DNA of 64,000 nucleotides, taken from NCBI RefSeq assembly GCF_017813335.1, contig NZ_JAGIYY010000004.1, positions 1-64,000 on the forward strand. The letters are read 5' to 3'. The stretch's first letter is position 1, and each line of letters begins with the position of its first letter. The notes under the pieces were generated by a model. It was given only the letters and a program-made list of their open reading frames with translations. It was not told the origin of the DNA and did no database searches. Shown piece by piece: positions 49,212 through 56,827 of the stretch. The translations under genes were made by a program, and so were the position numbers. The DNA is from Tianweitania sediminis. Lineage in GTDB: Bacteria > Pseudomonadota > Alphaproteobacteria > Rhizobiales > Rhizobiaceae.

Positions 49212-50370
49212 TCCCTCGCACCGCCGCTTCGAAGTCCGCCAACCGCTCAGGTCCCCCCTTCGGGAACCACACCGCACGCATCCCCCCGGGGTCGGGAATC
49301 CAAGGCCATCCGCGCTTCTCGTGCTCAGCCCGCCAGGCCTTCCAAAGCTCACCGTCGCGCACTACAGGCTCCATCAGCTGCTGCAGCGCCTCGTGCCGCG
49401 GATCGACGGCAATGCCGCGCCGGTTGATAGCGCGGTCGTGCAAGCTGTTGATTTTTGGCCAGCCGTAGCGCGCTTGGCGCGAAAGCCGTTCCTGCCGGCC
49501 GACGGCGTCCTGCCGCGCCATCAGTTCTTCGATCAGCGCCGAGGCCTTCGGTCCCGCAACCGGCGGCTCGGTAAGCAGTGCCCGAAAGCGCATGGCGTTC
49601 CAGAGCGGCCCGAAGGGCGGCGCGTCCAAGGGCTTCGGCGGCTCATCGGGTGCGTCTGGCACAGCCGTCCACAACCGCTCGCTGAAATAGGTGGAAGGTG
49701 CCGGCGTGTGGCTTTTCCGCTGCGCCTTGAGCAGCGCCAACCAGGCCGGAAACTTAGCTTCCGCTTCGGCTCGATCCTCAGCCGAAAGCGCAAACCAGGC
49801 ACGCTTGGCCGGCTCCTTTGGCATTCCGTCGAAGCCCGGCCAGTGTTTCACCAGCTTCCAGAACGTTGCCTCGACCTGCCTCGCGTTTTCCTTTTCGCCT
49901 TCGCGCGCGCCCTCTCTCTCGCTTCGTTCAGAATCGGTCGTTCTGAAAGGGTCGTTCTTAGGTGCCGGCTCAGGACCGGCAGGGGGTGCCGGCTCAGGAC
50001 CGGCAGGGGGTGCCGGTATATCGGCAGGGGTGCCGGTATATCGGCAGGGGTCATCGGCATCGCGAATCGCCTCCACGCGCGGGTGCACCGGGTCGAGGAT
50101 GACGCGGTAGACGTGCGGGCTATCCCGGCCGCTGACTTCGTCCTGGACGTAGCGTTCCAGGTAGCCAGCTTTCACCAGCCGCTCGACGGCCTCGAACACT
50201 GTGGAGCGTGCGCAGCCCATCTCGTCGGCCATCTTCACCTGGCTTTTGCGACACCAGCCGAGATCGTCAGTGTGGCGGCCAAGCACGCAAAGAACCTGAA
50301 GGTCGCGCGGTTTCAGCGCCGGGTCGGTTGCGGCCCGCGCAGGGATGATGGAAAGGCGAGGGCCGGTCAT
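49171..50370 (-). CDS. Phage replication protein with HTH and proline-rich linker
   Basis: A 399-aa protein from ATG 50370 (GGAAGAG upstream). The N-terminal winged HTH (LKPRDLQVLCVLGRHTDDLG, QVKMADEMGCARSTVFEAVE) resembles replication initiators and MarR-like readers. Residues about 105-135 are a Pro/Ala-rich linker encoded by four DNA repeats. The C-terminal part is helical (VEATFWKLVKHWPGFDG). The layout is like lambda O: a DNA-binding head, an origin inside the gene, and a recruitment domain. It overlaps the NusG-like gene by 41 bases. Confidence 0.7.
   Translation of the reverse strand: MTGPRLSIIPARAATDPALKPRDLQVLCVLGRHTDDLGWCRKSQVKMADEMGCARSTVFEAVERLVKAGYLERYVQDEVSGRDSPHVYRVILDPVHPRVEAIRDADDPCRYTGTPADIPAPPAGPEPAPPAGPEPAPKNDPFRTTDSERSEREGAREGEKENARQVEATFWKLVKHWPGFDGMPKEPAKRAWFALSAEDRAEAEAKFPAWLALLKAQRKSHTPAPSTYFSERLWTAVPDAPDEPPKPLDAPPFGPLWNAMRFRALLTEPPVAGPKASALIEELMARQDAVGRQERLSRQARYGWPKINSLHDRAINRRGIAVDPRHEALQQLMEPVVRDGELWKAWRAEHEKRGWPWIPDPGGMRAVWFPKGGPERLADFEAAVRGNDDGQQSQSAAAE
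49961..50048. repeat. Four iteron-like repeats within the replication gene
   Basis: Two 24-bp units (49,961-49,984 and 49,985-50,008) are followed by two 20-bp units GGTGCCGGTATATCGGCAGG (50,009-50,028 and 50,029-50,048). Each has an inverted TGCCG...CGGCA core. This is the form of a phage replication origin placed inside the initiator gene. Confidence 0.6.
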
Positions 50371-50906
50371 GTTCTCTTCCAAACTTCGAAGTCACTGCGA
50401 AGCGAGACCCATCGCTGCGCAGCAGCCTGGTCTTCGTTGAGTTCGCGGCGGGATTTCACAGCAAGAACTGAGCGTAGCTTCTGCGCCACGCGCTCATCAG
50501 TCAGCGGGCGTTCGAGCCCGTGCCGCTCCTGAAGGAAGACGCGGAACGCCGGCTTGCCGCATTGCATAGCGGCTTCGGCGGCATAGTCCTTCCAGTCGCG
50601 GGTGCGGGCTGTCTCAGGGCGCAGCTGCGCCTTCAGGTCCCGAATCTCGCCAAAGGCCCGATCGAGCAACCGCAGCAGAAAGCCGAGGATTAAAGGCGCG
50701 TCAGCGATAAGGCGCATCTCGTGGCGGGTTGCCATAACGTCGAATCGGCAAATGGGCGTGAGCTCGCCAGTTGGCCCGCGCGCATCGATCATCTGGCCAT
50801 TCTCATCGGCCGAGTGCAGCCATTCACCGGGCGCGACATCAACCATGAGCTGGCGGATAAAGCGCAGGAACAGCGCATCCTTCTGACGGGTGGAGGGCTC
50901 GGTCAC
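50367..50906 (-). CDS. Hypothetical protein in the replication operon (179 aa)
   Basis: GTG 50906 overlaps the previous stop (GTGA). The mixed helical sequence (VTEPSTRQKDALFLRFIRQL...) ends in a basic segment. It overlaps the replication protein by four bases. No domain is recognised; a helicase-loader or replication accessory role is possible from place only. Confidence 0.55.
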   Translation of the reverse strand: MTEPSTRQKDALFLRFIRQLMVDVAPGEWLHSADENGQMIDARGPTGELTPICRFDVMATRHEMRLIADAPLILGFLLRLLDRAFGEIRDLKAQLRPETARTRDWKDYAAEAAMQCGKPAFRVFLQERHGLERPLTDERVAQKLRSVLAVKSRRELNEDQAAAQRWVSLRSDFEVWKRT

Positions 50907-51385
50907 CCTTGCCCCCGCCATTTGCGCACGGTCCTGCCGGTTACGCCGAACAGCGCGCCGATGTCTTCCTCGGAAAGCAAGGGAAGCGCGCGCTCGATCT
51001 CGCGCACGGCTTCGGCACGCGCCCGTGCGGCAGCAGCGTTCTTGCGCTGCAGCTGCATCAAGGCAGAAAAGGCGATGCCGTGCCGATCCACAACGCGCCG
51101 GATGATGAGGTAAGTCTTGCTGCGGATCAGCGCCTGATAATCGGGCTGCTCCTGCAGCACCTTGGCGATGTCGGCCTGCGCGTGGGCGAAGACGTCTGCC
51201 GCCGCGCGCTGCGCCGCTTCAAAGTTCTCTCTCCCGAGCGCGAGGATCGCCTGCGCCCGCTCTTCCGCGTCGCGCTGGATCTGCCGAGCTGTCCGCTGTC
51301 GATCGACGCGCCGCGCGAAGCCTTCGGCAAAGCCGTGCTTGGTGATTGGCGCGTGTTTCGGCAGGTCTCGACGCGGTGCGGCCAT
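50903..51385 (-). CDS. HTH-tailed coiled-coil phage protein (160 aa)
   Basis: The long charged helix (RTARQIQRDAEERAQAILAL, RKNAAAARARAEAVREIERAL) ends in a C-terminal HTH (LSEEDIGALFGVTGRTVRKW). It is probably a DNA-binding regulator or replication accessory protein. Both ends overlap neighbours, so it is part of one translationally linked operon. Confidence 0.6.
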   Translation of the reverse strand: MAAPRRDLPKHAPITKHGFAEGFARRVDRQRTARQIQRDAEERAQAILALGRENFEAAQRAAADVFAHAQADIAKVLQEQPDYQALIRSKTYLIIRRVVDRHGIAFSALMQLQRKNAAAARARAEAVREIERALPLLSEEDIGALFGVTGRTVRKWRGQG

Positions 51386-51651
51386 CAGTCGGGCACCTGG
51401 TCGATCAGGGTCAGGAGGTCCTGGCGCGCGCCGTCCAGTCCCCAGCTGCTGAACACTCCTCGGTGACAGGGCTTGGCGCAGGCCGCAAACAAGGCGTCGA
51501 GATACGCCACGCCAGCAGGGAAATCAGCGGCAACACACGCATTGCGGAAGCTCGCACGAAAGCCAATCAGGTCGAAAACCGGCGCGGTTAAAAGCGCCGC
51601 GGCTCGGTCGCGGTCGGTTTGAGCGCCGACGAGGGTCGCGAAGGCGCTCAT
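51385..51651 (-). CDS. Hypothetical 88-aa protein
   Basis: ATG 51651 overlaps the stop of the DUF7768-like gene. The sequence (MSAFATLVGAQTDRDRAAALLTAP...) ends GARQDLLTLIDQVPD. Two Cys residues (FAACAKPCHRG) are near the middle. No family is recognised. Confidence 0.5.
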   Translation of the reverse strand: MSAFATLVGAQTDRDRAAALLTAPVFDLIGFRASFRNACVAADFPAGVAYLDALFAACAKPCHRGVFSSWGLDGARQDLLTLIDQVPD

Positions 51652-51965
51652 AGGAGCCTCCGGAACTCGACCGCGCGGCCCTCCCGGTAAGCCCGCTCGA
51701 TGCCCTGCTGCATGCCGAAGCTGATGCCGCGATCCTGGTAAACCACTGTGGCCTGGGCAAAGCGCCCCCACAGCAGCCCTGCTTCGATCCCCAGCGCGCG
51801 CTCGGCAGGGTCGAGGTCGTTCAGCACACCGGGCTGTGTGTAGAGCAGGTGCGACGCGATGGGCGCTTCGCACCGCATGAAGCAGTCGCGCAGCGCGACG
51901 CGCGCATAGGCGAGGTTGGCGGCGACGTCGCCGGCGAAAGGGCTCTCGAGAATGACAAGCCTCAC
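51648..51965 (-). CDS. DUF7768/nucleoside 2-deoxyribosyltransferase-like protein
   Basis: A 105-aa protein with the fold of DUF4406/DUF7768 proteins: MRLVILESPFAGDVAANLAY, MRCEAPIASHLLYTQPGVLND and LWGRFAQATVVYQDRGISFGMQQGI. The family is related to nucleoside deoxyribosyltransferases and widespread in phages; the substrate is unknown. Overlap with both neighbours shows it is co-translated in the early operon. Confidence 0.75.
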   Translation of the reverse strand: MRLVILESPFAGDVAANLAYARVALRDCFMRCEAPIASHLLYTQPGVLNDLDPAERALGIEAGLLWGRFAQATVVYQDRGISFGMQQGIERAYREGRAVEFRRLL

Positions 51966-53284
51966 GCCGCACCTGCCTTCAGCCGCAGCCAGGCATGCGC
52001 GAGCGCCATGCGCGCCGCACCTTCCTTCTGCGCCTTACCCTCGAGTGGGTGGCCATAGATCGTCCAGGCCCAATGATCGCCGCGAAGGTCGACCGATCCG
52101 ATGACGCGCCCGTCGATCTCGGCAGCGAAACCTTCGTCGCCGCGCACCCAGACGATCTCGCCATCCGGCAAGCGTGCCGTATCAGGCCCAAGAGCGGGGT
52201 TGGTTTCGAACGCTTTCCAGTCGACTCGCGTGATAAAGGTCCGGTCGCCATAGGAGCCGTCCGGCTGGCGTTCCCAGATGAACCAGGCCGTGTTCATCCG
52301 GCTCGAGGCTTCCGGCCCGTCCCAGCCGTCCCGGTGCATCATCGGCAACCGGCGCTTGAACACCCACACGCGTGCCGGTGGGTTGTCATCCATGGCGAAG
52401 TTTCGCTCGGGATCCTCGAAACCGCACAGGAAGTTCAGGTTGAGAAGCAGCGCCATTTTGCGCGGCCGGTGCACGCGCAGTGCATGCGCGACATAGGCGT
52501 TGAGTACCGCTCCATAAGGCGGGTTGGTCACGATGTCGGGGCAGCCGCCGATCGGTTCCAATTCGATAAAGTCACGCACGAACTGGCATTCGCCGTCGCG
52601 GGTGGCCGTGCTGTAATCGACCAGGTCGGACAGCAGGACGGTGTAGCCGGCATCTTCCAGCGGTCGCGCGATTGCGCCGCGACCGCACGAAGGCTCCAGC
52701 ACACGCGGGCCGAACCGTTCGAGCGCGAGCAAGGTGCGCATGGCCTCGACCGGCGTCTCGTAAAGATTGTTGCCGCGCTCTTCCTTGGACGCGGAATGTG
52801 TACCGACCGCCGCGCGCAGGTTCGCCCGGTTCGGCGCCAGACCTGCTTCGATCCGCGCCGCAATGGCACGCTCGACAATGCCCGGCTCACGTTCTTCTGC
52901 CGCGGCGAGCTTCCGCGCTTCGTGGATTTCCTTGCGGGTCAGGCCTGCTTCTTCGGCGGTAAAAACGTTCTCGTCTGGAACGTTTTTCGGGCGCCCGCGT
53001 GTGGCAGCTTCGCCTGCGTCCTGGGCAGCGTCCCATTCGGCGGCGATGCGAATCTTGGCCCGCGTTTCGATCAGCAGGGCATCGCCCTGCAGCCGTCGCG
53101 CTTTCGCAACGAGGCGTTCGCCAGCCCGCATTCGCTCTGCGAGTTTGCCGGCAAGCTTGGCCTGCTCATAGGCTGCGCTCGCCAGCATCTTGGCATCAAA
53201 CACGTCACCATCGTCGAGCAAGGCGCGGGCGCGCTCAACGGTTGCAGCGAGGTCGGAGGCGTCGGCAGAAACTGCGACGTTCAT
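51962..53284 (-). CDS. N6-adenine DNA methyltransferase
   Basis: A 440-aa protein from ATG 53284. After a helical N-terminal domain of about 160 residues comes the catalytic part, with motif I LEPSCGRGAIARPLEDAG and motif IV VTNPPYGAVLNAYVAHAL. It would methylate adenine in phage DNA and protect it from host enzymes. It lies in the early leftward operon with overlapping starts. A C-terminal segment rich in Trp and Gly resembles substrate-binding parts of similar phage enzymes. Confidence 0.85.
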   Translation of the reverse strand: MNVAVSADASDLAATVERARALLDDGDVFDAKMLASAAYEQAKLAGKLAERMRAGERLVAKARRLQGDALLIETRAKIRIAAEWDAAQDAGEAATRGRPKNVPDENVFTAEEAGLTRKEIHEARKLAAAEEREPGIVERAIAARIEAGLAPNRANLRAAVGTHSASKEERGNNLYETPVEAMRTLLALERFGPRVLEPSCGRGAIARPLEDAGYTVLLSDLVDYSTATRDGECQFVRDFIELEPIGGCPDIVTNPPYGAVLNAYVAHALRVHRPRKMALLLNLNFLCGFEDPERNFAMDDNPPARVWVFKRRLPMMHRDGWDGPEASSRMNTAWFIWERQPDGSYGDRTFITRVDWKAFETNPALGPDTARLPDGEIVWVRGDEGFAAEIDGRVIGSVDLRGDHWAWTIYGHPLEGKAQKEGAARMALAHAWLRLKAGAA

Positions 53285-53493
53285 CCCGCGCACCCCTCGG
53301 AAACGCGAGCCCGCTTCTCCATCGTCCAGATGTAGAAGTGCTCGTTGTAAGCCTGCCGCTCTTCGGCCGTGACAGAAGCCAGGTCGCGCCGCTTCTTGTT
53401 CTGCACGGCATTGAAGCCGCGCCGCAGCAGGCAGCGCTTGGAAGCTTCGTTGCACTCCGGCAATGGACATTGCAGGCAAGGGGATCCTGTCAC
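53281..53493 (-). CDS. Small cysteine-rich protein (70 aa)
   Basis: Cys residues MTGSPCLQCPLPECNEASKRC form a likely zinc site. The rest is basic and helical. It overlaps both neighbours by the pattern ATGA. Function unknown. Confidence 0.6.
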   Translation of the reverse strand: MTGSPCLQCPLPECNEASKRCLLRRGFNAVQNKKRRDLASVTAEERQAYNEHFYIWTMEKRARVSEGCAG

Positions 53494-53819
53494 CGCCGCT
53501 TCCCCTTTGCCTTCGCCGCCTGCTTCAGCCCGTCGAGCACCAGCTCGACACGCTCGATCGGCAGGCCGGTCGCTTTGGCGATCGCCGCGGGCTCGGCCTC
53601 GCCACAGCAGGCGAAAACGAGCCGCACCTGTTCATCCAGTTCAGCATCCGTGGCGGGCGCGCCACGCACTTGGCCGATCCGCGCGGCAAAGGCCGCGTCG
53701 AACAGCAGCTGCGTGTACTTGTTGGCTGTGTATCCCTTGGCCTTCGCCTGCTCTTGTAGGTTGGCAAACGCCTTCGGCAGCAGCTGTACGGTCAGCGTGA
53801 CGGGAACCGGCGCAGCCAT
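53490..53819 (-). CDS. Hypothetical early protein (109 aa)
   Basis: ATG 53819 (MAAPVPVTLTVQLLPKAFAN) overlaps the stop of the GcrA-like peptide. A beta-strand start and KAFANLQEQAKAKGYTANKYTQLLFDAAFA suggest a ribbon-helix-helix-like DNA-binding fold. A second helical part follows (GLPIERVELVLDGLKQAAKA). It is probably regulatory. Confidence 0.55.
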   Translation of the reverse strand: MAAPVPVTLTVQLLPKAFANLQEQAKAKGYTANKYTQLLFDAAFAARIGQVRGAPATDAELDEQVRLVFACCGEAEPAAIAKATGLPIERVELVLDGLKQAAKAKGKRR

Positions 53820-54058
53820 CAGGCAAGCCTCCCGCTCGAGGAGCGCTTCGCCCAATAGGCGGGCAGGTGTTCGCGCGGCGCGAGCTGACGCCGACCCGTC
53901 GAACACAGGTCGCGATGCTTGTCGCAGTAACGGTCGCCGCTACGCCCGCCGGCCCAGCGATCTGCCGAAACCTCGGCTGCGCAGAAGCGCGTCGCGTCAC
54001 CTTCGCCGGAAAGCGGATATCGGCACTGACGATCCTTGATGAGGAGGAGCGTTTTCAT
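53819..54058 (-). CDS. GcrA C-terminal-like zinc peptide (79 aa)
   Basis: The pattern CRYPLSGEGDATRFCAAEV...RYCDKHRDLC closely follows the C-terminal zinc part of alphaproteobacterial GcrA (CxxP...FC...YCxxH). The N-terminal DNA-binding domain of GcrA is absent. GcrA regulates cell-cycle genes through methylated promoters; this short copy could compete with it. The resemblance is from memory. The gene overlaps its neighbours. Confidence 0.6.
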   Translation of the reverse strand: MKTLLLIKDRQCRYPLSGEGDATRFCAAEVSADRWAGGRSGDRYCDKHRDLCSTGRRQLAPREHLPAYWAKRSSSGRLA

Positions 54059-54537
54059 CAGCCAGCCCTCGCCAGCTTCAACCCGCCTTTGGCCTTAGCT
54101 GCCGCAGAAGCCTTCTGATATTCTTCGGCACCGCGAACCAACTCGGCGACCAGTCGGTCTAACCCGGTCAATTCGTTGGCCGACAAGACGCCATCGGCGA
54201 TCGCGATCGCGAAATAAGAGCTAAGCTCGCCCTTCCCGGCGAAGATCCCGGCAAGCACCGTCATCAGACACTTCTCGGAGGAGTCTTCCTCGACCGGGTC
54301 ACTCAGCCGGCGACCGAAGATCAGGGCTTCGGCCGACGTAACCAGTGGCAGCTTGCAGTGCTTCTGAAGCCTGATCTTTGCTGGCGTCGGCATGATGGTC
54401 GGATCACCGACATCCGCCCAACGACCGACAGTGCTTCGGCCGTAGCCGGAGATCAGCTTCGCGGCATCGATACCGCCGCACAGCGTGATCAGCTGGTTCT
54501 GCGCATTCTTGATAAGGGCGAGATCGGCGGGGGTCAT
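54058..54537 (-). CDS. CII-like or Cro-family DNA-binding regulator (159 aa)
   Basis: ATG 54537 (MTPADLALIKNAQNQLITLC). Residues 15-55 look like an HTH (CGGIDAAKLISGYGRSTVGRWADVGD); the rest is helical with a basic tail. Its place directly behind the Cro-like gene matches CII-type activators of lambdoid phages. Family not proven. Confidence 0.55.
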   Translation of the reverse strand: MTPADLALIKNAQNQLITLCGGIDAAKLISGYGRSTVGRWADVGDPTIMPTPAKIRLQKHCKLPLVTSAEALIFGRRLSDPVEEDSSEKCLMTVLAGIFAGKGELSSYFAIAIADGVLSANELTGLDRLVAELVRGAEEYQKASAAAKAKGGLKLARAG

Positions 54538-54669
54538 TGGCTCTCTTTCGGCAACAAAAAGCCGTCGCCGGGACAAACCGGCGAAAAGTCCCGTGGAAGG
54601 ACGGTTCAGGTGGAGTCAGAAAGCGGACGTCAGGCGCTTACGGGGGACCGCATGGAAGCAAAGCAAACA

Positions 54670-54819
54670 TCATGGGCGCAGCTCCCGATCGAGATCGGCA
54701 GCGGTGTCGAAACGCGGCGGCATCGGCAGGCGCATGGCACGCTCGCGCGACGCGAACACGCACATCAGCAGCGACTGGACGGCAGAAACGGCGAGCAGAA
54801 GGATCTCAAGCCAAGTCAT
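54670..54819 (-). CDS. 49-aa single-pass membrane peptide
   Basis: The ATG at 54819 directly follows the Cro-like stop (TGA ATG). The product (MTWLEILLLAVSAVQSLLMC...) has one hydrophobic segment followed by a charged tail (ASRERAMRLPMPPRF). It may be a small early membrane protein acting on the host envelope. It is probably real because of its perfect coupling. Confidence 0.5.
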   Translation of the reverse strand: MTWLEILLLAVSAVQSLLMCVFASRERAMRLPMPPRFDTAADLDRELRP

Positions 54820-55110
54820 TCAGCAGCCCTCCGCAACGGCCGGTCCCGGAACCCCCGTCACGGGACCGGCCGCGCCGCCCGCCGACAGGGAGGTGGTGCC
54901 GGCTGGAGCAGGAGAACCGAAGATGTCCGGGCGCAGCTCCTGAACGGATACGCCGCAGAGCTGCGCGACCTGAAGCGCCTTCGCCGCAGGAACGATGCGC
55001 CACTGCTGCACCGCCTGCGGCGTAATGCCGAGCATCCTGGCAAGTGCACTGAACGATCCAGCGGCTTGCACAGCGGCAACAAGGGCATCTTCAGGGGTCG
55101 CATGTCTCAT
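54820..55110 (-). CDS. Cro/YdaS-like repressor (96 aa)
   Basis: An HTH of the YdaS/Cro type covers residues 5-60 (DALVAAVQAAGSFSALARML, GITPQAVQQW). The tail is Gly/Ala/Pro-rich and loose. It is the first gene of the leftward early operon, divergent from the CI-like gene and separated by 77 bases with operator motifs. It would oppose CI after induction. Confidence 0.75.
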   Translation of the reverse strand: MRHATPEDALVAAVQAAGSFSALARMLGITPQAVQQWRIVPAAKALQVAQLCGVSVQELRPDIFGSPAPAGTTSLSAGGAAGPVTGVPGPAVAEGC

Positions 55111-55123
55111 GGGTCGCGACTTT

Positions 55124-55149
55124 AAGCAAAACTCAAAAATATATACAAG
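55124..55149 (-). promoter_or_regulatory. Repressor operator candidate, left copy
   Basis: On the minus strand: CTTG, 7 variable bases, then TTTTGAGTTTTGCTT (55,124-55,138). It ends 13 bases before the Cro-like start. The same pattern stands before the rightward early operon (56,265-56,290), in the same orientation relative to its gene. Confidence 0.65.
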
Positions 55150-55187
55150 CGATACTTTTATGGACCGCTTTAAAGGCGAGCTTGCAA

Positions 55188-55907
55188 ATGCTGCTCATGG
55201 CTAGAGCGAAAAACGAGAAGTCTGCAGCAATCGGTGCCGCGATCCGTGAGGCTCGCACACGGCGCGGGAAGGTCATGCGCGAGGTGGCTGCACACCTTGG
55301 CATTGACACTGCCGCGGTAGGGAATTGGGAGACGGGACGAAATCTCCCTTCCACTCAAAACCTCCTGTCAGTCGCTGAATTCCTGCAGGTCGACGCTGTA
55401 GCGCTCGGCAAAGGCAGGGTTATCTTCAACGAGGAGGATGCTAGCAGCTCCAAGCTCAACGAGGCGGAAATCGTCTCTGATCCCGCTCCCTTTCCGGCTG
55501 GGCCAAATGACGTTCAAATCCTCGGAGCCAGCGTTGGGGGCGAAGAGGGCGATTTCACGTTCAACGGTCAGATTATTGGCTACACCAGGCGTCCGCCCGG
55601 TATTGCGCACCTCAACAACGTTTTCGCCGTCCACGTCATAGGCGACAGCATGGAGCCCCGCTTCGAACCAGGCGATATGATCTACTGCAGTTCGCGCACG
55701 GCGGTGTCAGGGGATGATATCGTCATCGAGATGTTTCCAGAGGAAGGCGAAACAGTCGGGAAGGCTTACATCAAGCGCCTGGTGAGGCGGGCGGGTGGTG
55801 AGTTGGTTTGTATGCAGTACAACCCGCCCAAGGAAGTCACGTTCAACGTCTACGCGTTGAAACGCGTTTATCGGGTAATTCCGCTTCGGGAGCTGGTTGG
55901 GTTCTGA
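55188..55907 (+). CDS. CI-like XRE/S24 prophage repressor
   Basis: A 239-aa protein; ATG 55188 is chosen by spacing to AGGCGAG, with ATG 55197 and TTG 55182 as alternatives. Residues about 10-70 are an XRE HTH (IREARTRRGKVMREVAAHLG, IDTAAVGNWETGRNLPS). The C-terminal S24/LexA-like domain has Ser in HVIGDSMEPRFEPGDMIYC and Lys in KAYIKRLV. It maintains lysogeny and is expected to self-cleave with RecA during SOS. It faces the Cro-like gene across shared operators. Confidence 0.9.
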   Translation: MLLMARAKNEKSAAIGAAIREARTRRGKVMREVAAHLGIDTAAVGNWETGRNLPSTQNLLSVAEFLQVDAVALGKGRVIFNEEDASSSKLNEAEIVSDPAPFPAGPNDVQILGASVGGEEGDFTFNGQIIGYTRRPPGIAHLNNVFAVHVIGDSMEPRFEPGDMIYCSSRTAVSGDDIVIEMFPEEGETVGKAYIKRLVRRAGGELVCMQYNPPKEVTFNVYALKRVYRVIPLRELVGF

Positions 55908-56169
55908 GGAAGTGAGCTTCACCCCGCAGCTGAGCAAGCTCCGTTCGAAATGCTACCTGCACTGTTATAGCCTTGGCGACGGAGCCTGTGTCGCGGCAGG
56001 GTTGGCAGAACAGACGATTGCTGAGACATGAAATAGGCGTGTGCCTGGTTACGCCGTTGCGCAAAATCTGAGCTGGTTTCCACCAACGCTTGCGGCCGCA
56101 ATCTTGGCATTCGATTTGAATCGAGGAGACTTCTCCTAGAAGAGCTTCTCGGGTGGGCAGCGATGACAT
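55843..56169 (-). CDS. Possible zinc-ribbon protein antisense to the CI end (108 aa)
   Basis: Two Cys pairs (IECQDCGRKRWW and LFCQPCRDTGS) suggest a zinc ribbon like proteins of this size in rhizobia. The last 65 bases lie antisense to the CI-like 3' end. It is the only gene-like content between CI and the rightward operon. It may also be an accidental frame. Confidence 0.4.
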   Translation of the reverse strand: MSSLPTREALLGEVSSIQIECQDCGRKRWWKPAQILRNGVTRHTPISCLSNRLFCQPCRDTGSVAKAITVQVAFRTELAQLRGEAHFLRTQPAPEAELPDKRVSTRRR

Positions 56170-56264
56170 CCTTACACGCCTCTTGTTCTCATTCCGTTCT
56201 ATGATTGATTCTTCCGGCGCAGGAGTCGAGTCGCAAATTGCGAGCAGCTAGATTTAAAGTTCTG

Positions 56265-56290
56265 CTTGCATGATGTTTTGAGTTTTGCTT
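56265..56290 (+). promoter_or_regulatory. Repressor operator candidate, right copy
   Basis: CTTG-N7-TTTTGAGTTTTGCTT, with the 15-bp part (56,276-56,290) identical to the left copy. It lies 40 bases upstream of the first gene of the rightward early operon. Both early operons are thus likely to be shut by the same repressor. Confidence 0.65.
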
Positions 56291-56329
56291 TATTTCGCTT
56301 CATCGCATCCCGCGATGGAGTCAAACTCA

Positions 56330-56593
56330 ATGATTCAGATCCGTTCTGCCGAACCGGCTGCTAAGCCTGTAAGGGCATCCGCCGCCCAGCCTTCTGATGA
56401 GGCCATCGTCAACGGCCTTGCCGGCATTATCGACCGCCTCCGCTTTAACGACCGGCTCGTCGACGTCGACATGCTGTTCTTGGAAGGCGAAGGGGATTTC
56501 ACCCGCGCGGAAATAATCCGCCACCTAGACGCCGCCCGCGACCGCGCCATTGAGGACCGTCGTGCTCGCGAGGCTGAAAGTCGGGTCGCCTGA
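56330..56593 (+). CDS. Early protein, first gene of the rightward operon (87 aa)
   Basis: ATG 56330 is preferred because GGAG lies nine bases upstream. The sequence (MIQIRSAEPAAKPVRASAAQ...) continues into a charged helical region (DVDMLFLEGEGDFTRAEIIR). It is likely under control of the operator at 56,265. No known domain. Confidence 0.55.
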   Translation: MIQIRSAEPAAKPVRASAAQPSDEAIVNGLAGIIDRLRFNDRLVDVDMLFLEGEGDFTRAEIIRHLDAARDRAIEDRRAREAESRVA

Positions 56594-56594
56594 C

Positions 56595-56693
56595 ATGGCC
56601 GCGCTCAAGGACTTCGCTCAGGATCTCGCCGGCCTCGTCGGCATGGGGATCTTCGCCACCGGCGTGTCGCTGCTCCTGGGCTGCTGGCTATGA
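56595..56693 (+). CDS. 32-aa membrane peptide
   Basis: ATG 56595 starts one base after the upstream stop. MAALKDFAQDLAGLVGMGIF continues as a hydrophobic segment ending LLLGCWL. Its stop overlaps the next ATG (ATGA). Two such micro-proteins in a row suggest real small membrane peptides. Confidence 0.5.
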   Translation: MAALKDFAQDLAGLVGMGIFATGVSLLLGCWL

Positions 56694-56827
56694 GCCCTGC
56701 ACGCAACCCGTTCACCCCCATCGCCAAGCCGAAGTCGGATCCGCTTCTGCAGGCCGGTATTCTGGCCGCGTTCGGCACGCTCGTCTTCGTGGCGCTTGGC
56801 ATCTGTTTGTTTTGGGAGTTCCTATGA
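56690..56827 (+). CDS. 45-aa single-pass membrane peptide
   Basis: ATG 56690 overlaps the previous stop. A polar start (MSPARNPFTPIAKPKSDPLL) is followed by one membrane span (GILAAFGTLVFVALGICLFW). The stop overlaps the next start. Function unknown. Confidence 0.55.
   Translation: MSPARNPFTPIAKPKSDPLLQAGILAAFGTLVFVALGICLFWEFL

Noticed and set aside
49961-50048. CRISPR array
   Set aside because: Four repeats only, directly adjacent without spacers and lying inside a coding frame; no cas genes nearby.
49132-50532. 466-aa rightward frame
   Set aside because: Antisense to the replication protein and part of the NusG-like gene. It contains the iterons as repeated low-complexity residues only because of the DNA repeats.
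51995-53335. 446-aa rightward frame
   Set aside because: Antisense to the N6-adenine methyltransferase with clear motifs; no ribosome site and no recognisable domain.
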